64,000 nucleotides of DNA from Edaphobacter dinghuensis (GTDB lineage Bacteria; Acidobacteriota; Terriglobia; Terriglobales; Acidobacteriaceae). The notes under the pieces were generated by a model. The model saw only the letters and a list, made by a program, of their open reading frames with translations, was not told where the DNA came from and ran no database searches. Both the position numbers and the translations under genes were made by a program. Positions 60,597 to 64,000 of this stretch are shown here, in pieces (within the stretch, counting starts at the first letter, position 1; the number at the start of each line of letters is the position of its first letter). Location: NCBI RefSeq assembly GCF_014640335.1, contig NZ_BMGT01000001.1, forward strand, positions 1,380,628-1,444,627. Reading direction: 5' to 3'.

Positions 60597-60678
60597 GTGT
60601 GTACGGCACAAATTGCGAAGTCACTCTCCCCTCTGCGCGCCTGACAAAAGTTTAGGTTTGCATCATCAAGGAGTTCGA

Positions 60679-61062
60679 GTGCCTACGTTCCATCAGCTCG
60701 TCAAGCAGGGCCGCACGCCCACACGTTATAAGACCGCCAGCCCCGCGTTGCAGGGTTCACCTCAGCGCCGTGGTGTCTGCACCCGCGTTTACACTCAGAC
60801 CCCCAAGAAGCCGAACTCGGCTCTCCGCAAGGTTGCGCGTGTTCGCCTCACTAACGGAATTGAAGTTACGACCTACATTCCGGGCATCGGCCATAACCTG
60901 CAGGAGCACTCGATTGTGTTGATCCGCGGTGGTCGTGTGAAGGATCTGCCGGGTGTTCGTTACCACGTGGTTCGTGGAACGCTGGACTCGGTGGGTGTTG
61001 CCAACCGCAAGCAGAGTCGCTCGAAGTATGGCGCGAAGCGTCCCAAGGCTGCTGCCAAGTAA
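60679..61062 (+). CDS. rpsL: 30S ribosomal protein S12
   Basis: 127 residues, GTG start at 60679 with AAGGAG 5 nt upstream. The frame runs further back to 60376 but only the part from 60679 is S12. [86 protein letters not shown] is the complete protein. The lysines at the streptomycin-sensitive positions ([11 protein letters not shown] and GRVKDLPG) are wild type. First gene of the str operon with rpsG, fusA and tuf. Confidence 0.97.
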   Translation: MPTFHQLVKQGRTPTRYKTASPALQGSPQRRGVCTRVYTQTPKKPNSALRKVARVRLTNGIEVTTYIPGIGHNLQEHSIVLIRGGRVKDLPGVRYHVVRGTLDSVGVANRKQSRSKYGAKRPKAAAK

Positions 61063-61066
61063 ACCC

Positions 61067-61090
61067 TGCGGTTCGCCGCATGAATTTTTA
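61067..61090 (+). promoter_or_regulatory. UUCG-tetraloop hairpin between rpsL and rpsG
   Basis: TGCGG at 61067-61071, TTCG loop, CCGCA at 61076-61080, then TGAATTTTTA. A perfect 5-bp stem with an extra-stable tetraloop, 4 nt after the rpsL stop. It may be a partial terminator, an RNA-stability element or part of an S7-binding structure. Confidence 0.45.
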
Positions 61091-61156
61091 GAGTTGCAAT
61101 TCAAGTTCAGGCCTTGAGAAGTCGACGGTCCTGAAGGAAGACGAGAAGAGAAAGCA

Positions 61157-61627
61157 ATGCCGAGAAAAGGCTATATCGCGAAGCGTGAAGTTGCACCGGA
61201 TCCGGTGTACAACTCGACCCTGGTTACGAAGTTTGTCAACTCCATGATGTGGGGCGGCAAGAAGTCGACCGCGCAGGGTATCTTCTACACCGCTATGACC
61301 AATCTGGAGCAGAAGGGTGGCGACGAGGCCCTCAAGCTGTTCAAGAAGGCCATTGAGAACTGCAAGCCTTTACTCGAGGTTAAGAGCCGCCGCGTCGGCG
61401 GTGCTAACTATCAGGTGCCGATCGAGGTAAACCCCGAGCGCCGCACCTCGTTGGCAATTCGCTGGCTGGTGACTTATGGCCGCGCGCGTGGCGAGAAGGG
61501 CATGGTGGAGAAGTTGACCGCCGAGCTGCTCGATGCCGCCAATGGCCGTGGCGCCGCGATGAAGAAGAAGGAAGATGTTCACCGCATGGCTGAAGCTAAC
61601 AAGGCGTTTGCTCACTATCGGTGGTAA
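61157..61627 (+). CDS. rpsG: 30S ribosomal protein S7
   Basis: 156 residues. [105 protein letters not shown] is S7 throughout. It binds 16S rRNA early in 30S assembly and, in E. coli, represses its own operon from the rpsL-rpsG gap. The gap here (94 nt) is folded in part (hairpin at 61067), which leaves room for the same control. Confidence 0.97.
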   Translation: MPRKGYIAKREVAPDPVYNSTLVTKFVNSMMWGGKKSTAQGIFYTAMTNLEQKGGDEALKLFKKAIENCKPLLEVKSRRVGGANYQVPIEVNPERRTSLAIRWLVTYGRARGEKGMVEKLTAELLDAANGRGAAMKKKEDVHRMAEANKAFAHYRW

Positions 61628-61687
61628 AGAAAAGCTTTTTAGTAAGAAAGCTTTTGTCTTGGGTTTTGCTTTAACGCTTTTTTTACC

Positions 61688-61703
61688 GCGAGCAGAAGCT
61701 CGC
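61688..61703 (+). promoter_or_regulatory. Stem-loop in the fusA leader
   Basis: GCGAGC at 61688-61693, AGAA loop, GCTCGC at 61698-61703: perfect 6-bp stem ending 16 nt before the fusA start. An AAAAGCTTT/AAAGCTTTT inverted repeat (about 61630-61655) lies upstream. Confidence 0.4.
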
Positions 61704-61719
61704 AGATGAGAGATTGACC

Positions 61720-63813
61720 GTGGCACGCACTACACCTCTGAATCGTTGCCGAAATATCGGAATTATGGCGCACATCGACGCCGGCAAGACGACGACGACC
61801 GAGCGCATCCTCTTCTATACGGGCATCACGCACCGTATCGGTGAGGTGCACGAGGGCACTGCGACTATGGATTGGATGGAGCAGGAGCAGGAGCGCGGCA
61901 TTACGATTACGTCGGCTGCGACGACCTGCACCTGGAAGAACATCCGCATCAATATCATCGACACCCCCGGCCACGTAGACTTTACCGCCGAGGTGGAGCG
62001 CTCGTTGCGTGTGCTCGACGGTGCGGTTGCCTGCTTCGACGCTGTGGCCGGTGTTCAGCCGCAGTCGGAGACGGTGTGGCGGCAGGCTGACAAGTACAAG
62101 GTTCCGCGTATCTGCTTCATTAATAAGATGGACCGTGCGGGAGCGGATGCTGTTTACGCGACCAAGACGATCGTCGATCGCCTGGGTGCACGTGCAGTTC
62201 CTCTGAATATCGCCATCGGCGCAGAGGCAAAGTTTGCCGGCGTGGTTGACCTGGTCACCATGAAGGCCATCCTCTGGCACGATGAGACGATGGGTGCTCA
62301 GTACTCGGTGGAAGAGATTCCTGCTGACCTTCTGGAGAAGGCCAAAGAGGCGCGCCACAACCTTATTGAGGCTGTCGCGGAGAACGACGACGAGCTGATG
62401 CACCTCTATCTTGAGGGTGAGGAGCCGACCGAAGTGCAACTCAAGGCTGGCATTCGTAAGGCGACCATTGGGATGAAGATCTTCCCGGTGCTCTGCGGCT
62501 CGGCCTTCAAGAACAAGGGTGTGCAGACGCTGCTCGACGCGGTGGTGGACTATCTCCCCAGCCCGCTCGATATTCCCGCTGTTGTCGGATCGAACCCCGA
62601 GAACATGGAAGAGAAGATCATCCGCAAGGCCGACGATAACGAGCCGTTTGCGGCATTGGGCTTCAAGATTATGACTGACCCGTTTGTCGGTCAGCTTATC
62701 TTCATCCGTGTTTATTCGGGTCAGCTCAAGACGGGTGACTCGGTTCTGAATCCGCGCACCGGCAAGACCGAGCGTATTGGCCGTCTGCTGAAGATGCACG
62801 CCAATAAGCGCGAAGAGATTACAGAGATTCTGGCGGGAGATATCTGCGCTGCGGTTGGTCTGAAGAACTTGGTTACGGGTGATACGATCTGCAACGAGAA
62901 GAACCCTGTTGTTCTTGAGTCGATCGACTTCCCGAAGACGGTTATTGAAGTTGCGGTTGAGCCGAAGACGAAGGCGGACCAGGAGAAGATGGGTATGGCC
63001 CTCGCCAAGCTGGCGCAGGAAGATCCTACCTTCAACGTTCACACGGACGCTGATTCGGGTCAGACCATTATTGCCGGTATGGGTGAGCTTCATCTTGAGA
63101 TCATCGTCGACCGCATGATGCGCGAGTACAAGGTTGAAGCCAACGTCGGTAAGCCGCAGGTTGCTTACCGCGAGACGATCCGTGCCAACGCTGAAGCGGA
63201 AGGCAAGTACATCCGTCAGACCGGCGGTTCGGGTAACTACGGCCACGCCAAGATTCGCATCAGCCCCAACGAACCGGGCAAGGGCTACGAGTTTACGAAC
63301 GACACCAAGGGCGGCGCGATTCCCAAGGAGTACATCAAGCCGATCGACCAGGGTATTCAGGACGCCATGCTGCGTGGCATTCTGGCGGGCTACGAGATGG
63401 TCGATATCAAGGTTTCGCTCTACGACGGCAGCTATCACGACGTTGACTCGAACGAAATGGCATTCAAGATCGCCGGTTCGATGGCGTTCAAGGAGGCCGC
63501 GAAGAAGGCCAAGCCGGTTCTGCTCGAGCCGATGATGGATGTCGAAGTTACGGTTCCTGAAGAGTTTATGGGTACGATCATCGGCGATCTGAACAGCCGT
63601 CGTGGCCGTATCGAAGGCATGGAGATGGTTGGCGGCACGCAGGCGATCAAGGCGACCGTTCCCCTAAGCACCATGTTCGGTTATGCGACACACATGCGGT
63701 CGTCCACGCAGGGCCGCGCGAACTACTCGATGCAGTTCAAGCAGTACGAAGAAGCGCCGCGGTCGGTCTCGGAAGAGATCATTGCCAAGGTGCAGGGCAA
63801 GGAAAGCAAGTAA
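61720..63813 (+). CDS. fusA: Elongation factor G
   Basis: 697 residues, GTG at 61720 chosen because the protein then opens [35 protein letters not shown], as EF-G does; a TTG at 61714 is in frame. G1 (AHIDAGKT), G2 ([11 protein letters not shown]), G3 (DTPGHVDF), G4 (NKMD) are all present, with domains II-V following, including the domain IV tip ([13 protein letters not shown]). It drives translocation on the ribosome. Length is typical for the canonical EF-G1. Last complete gene of the window; tuf follows 64 nt downstream. Confidence 0.97.
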   Translation: MARTTPLNRCRNIGIMAHIDAGKTTTTERILFYTGITHRIGEVHEGTATMDWMEQEQERGITITSAATTCTWKNIRINIIDTPGHVDFTAEVERSLRVLDGAVACFDAVAGVQPQSETVWRQADKYKVPRICFINKMDRAGADAVYATKTIVDRLGARAVPLNIAIGAEAKFAGVVDLVTMKAILWHDETMGAQYSVEEIPADLLEKAKEARHNLIEAVAENDDELMHLYLEGEEPTEVQLKAGIRKATIGMKIFPVLCGSAFKNKGVQTLLDAVVDYLPSPLDIPAVVGSNPENMEEKIIRKADDNEPFAALGFKIMTDPFVGQLIFIRVYSGQLKTGDSVLNPRTGKTERIGRLLKMHANKREEITEILAGDICAAVGLKNLVTGDTICNEKNPVVLESIDFPKTVIEVAVEPKTKADQEKMGMALAKLAQEDPTFNVHTDADSGQTIIAGMGELHLEIIVDRMMREYKVEANVGKPQVAYRETIRANAEAEGKYIRQTGGSGNYGHAKIRISPNEPGKGYEFTNDTKGGAIPKEYIKPIDQGIQDAMLRGILAGYEMVDIKVSLYDGSYHDVDSNEMAFKIAGSMAFKEAAKKAKPVLLEPMMDVEVTVPEEFMGTIIGDLNSRRGRIEGMEMVGGTQAIKATVPLSTMFGYATHMRSSTQGRANYSMQFKQYEEAPRSVSEEIIAKVQGKESK

Positions 63814-63877
63814 GCTGCCGCGAAGTAAAACGAATTTAGCAGTATCACTTTAGAAGTAACGAAACACGGAGAGAGTC

Positions 63878-64000
63878 ATGGGCAAGGAAAAGTTTGACCG
63901 GTCAAAGCCGCACGTAAACGTAGGGACGATTGGGCATATCGATCACGGCAAGACGACGCTGACGGCGGCGATTACGAAGGTGTTGTCGAAGCACAACCCG
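63878..64000 (+). CDS. tuf: Elongation factor Tu, 5' part
   Basis: The first 41 codons, cut by the window edge. [41 protein letters not shown] contains the G1 loop GHIDHGKT of EF-Tu. GGAGAG lies upstream of the ATG. It completes the rpsL-rpsG-fusA-tuf order of the classic str operon. Confidence 0.96.
   Translation, partial: MGKEKFDRSKPHVNVGTIGHIDHGKTTLTAAITKVLSKHNP

Larger units (their letters stand above)
60032..60678. other. Long rpsL leader region
   Basis: 647 nt between the TPR gene (-) and rpsL (+). It holds the str operon promoter at 60188-60216 and an attenuator-like hairpin at 60569-60596. Short open frames are present (60269-60655, 60285-60491), but none has a ribosome binding site or a recognised pattern. 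I see no RNA gene. Confidence 0.55.

Noticed and set aside
60269..60655. Protein-coding gene in the rpsL leader
   Set aside because: The frame begins with TTG, has no ribosome binding site, and its composition is not like the neighbouring genes; best seen as untranslated leader.
61639..63438. Long open frame (599 codons) antisense to fusA
   Set aside because: It is the complementary shadow of a highly conserved EF-G gene with biased codons. It has no ribosome binding site and no recognised domain.

Overview
The window reads as chromosomal DNA of an acidobacterium, probably class Terriglobia / family Acidobacteriaceae (inference). The support is a set of protein families that is typical of that group: an Oar-like TonB-dependent receptor with an N-terminal carboxypeptidase-regulatory-like domain, a TIGR03435-type secreted protein, a CRTAC1 protein (FG-GAP repeats plus ASPIC/UnbV), a propeller-type sensor kinase, a Cys-type formate dehydrogenase with a DUF1641 partner, and several secreted proteins without a known role. 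The DNA is moderately GC-rich and evenly so. I see no prophage, insertion sequence, CRISPR array, rRNA or tRNA gene.

Layout. 1-10.2 kb: a carbohydrate-use locus (SASA-type esterase cut by the window edge, Oar-like receptor, beta-helix hydrolase with two FN3 domains, Tat-exported GH29 alpha-L-fucosidase, IclR regulator), best read as uptake and trimming of a fucosylated, acetylated plant or microbial glycan. 10.3-16.4 kb: a tightly overlapping sensor kinase / response regulator / small secreted protein operon and a CRTAC1 protein. 16.7-23.0 kb: surface polysaccharide genes (GT39-like membrane protein and rfbC on minus; sugar-phosphate transferase and GT4 on plus), running into a DUF721 gene, gatC and gatA. 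23.0-29.9 kb: HPP protein, a cytochrome b561-molybdopterin oxidoreductase fusion, MFS exporter, TolC-like channel, DsbA-like thioredoxin. 30.0-34.0 kb: radical SAM protein and an ECF sigma / anti-sigma / PDZ cassette. 34.2-38.3 kb: RNase HI, MarR divergent from a small TonB receptor, TIGR03435 protein. 38.4-42.3 kb: YqeY-like protein, then a class V aminotransferase and serA with a hicBA toxin-antitoxin pair between them. 42.5-53.8 kb: dus, rpmE, a DnaC-like ATPase, formate dehydrogenase plus DUF1641, a MarR-GNAT fusion, an HxlR/DUF1772 divergent pair, kdsA, xdhC and mocA. 53.9-60.0 kb: secreted lipoprotein, S9 peptidase, TPR protein. 60.2 kb to the end: the str operon (rpsL, rpsG, fusA, tuf), cut within tuf.

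Points that stand out: (i) a family of dispersed, hairpin-forming intergenic repeats, four copies, one of which overlaps the 5' end of the sensor-kinase reading frame and one of which is followed by a 43-bp tandem repeat; (ii) near-perfect palindromic operators next to three regulator genes (MarR-GNAT, HxlR, MarR); (iii) a roughly 450-nt rpsL leader with an attenuator-like hairpin; (iv) the toxin-antitoxin pair within the serine pathway; (v) the sigma / HEAT-repeat anti-sigma / double-PDZ cassette. No single locus can be declared a new system from sequence alone.

Start codons were re-chosen from ribosome binding sites, promoters and signal peptides where the longest reading frame looked too long; these choices are stated in each entry.
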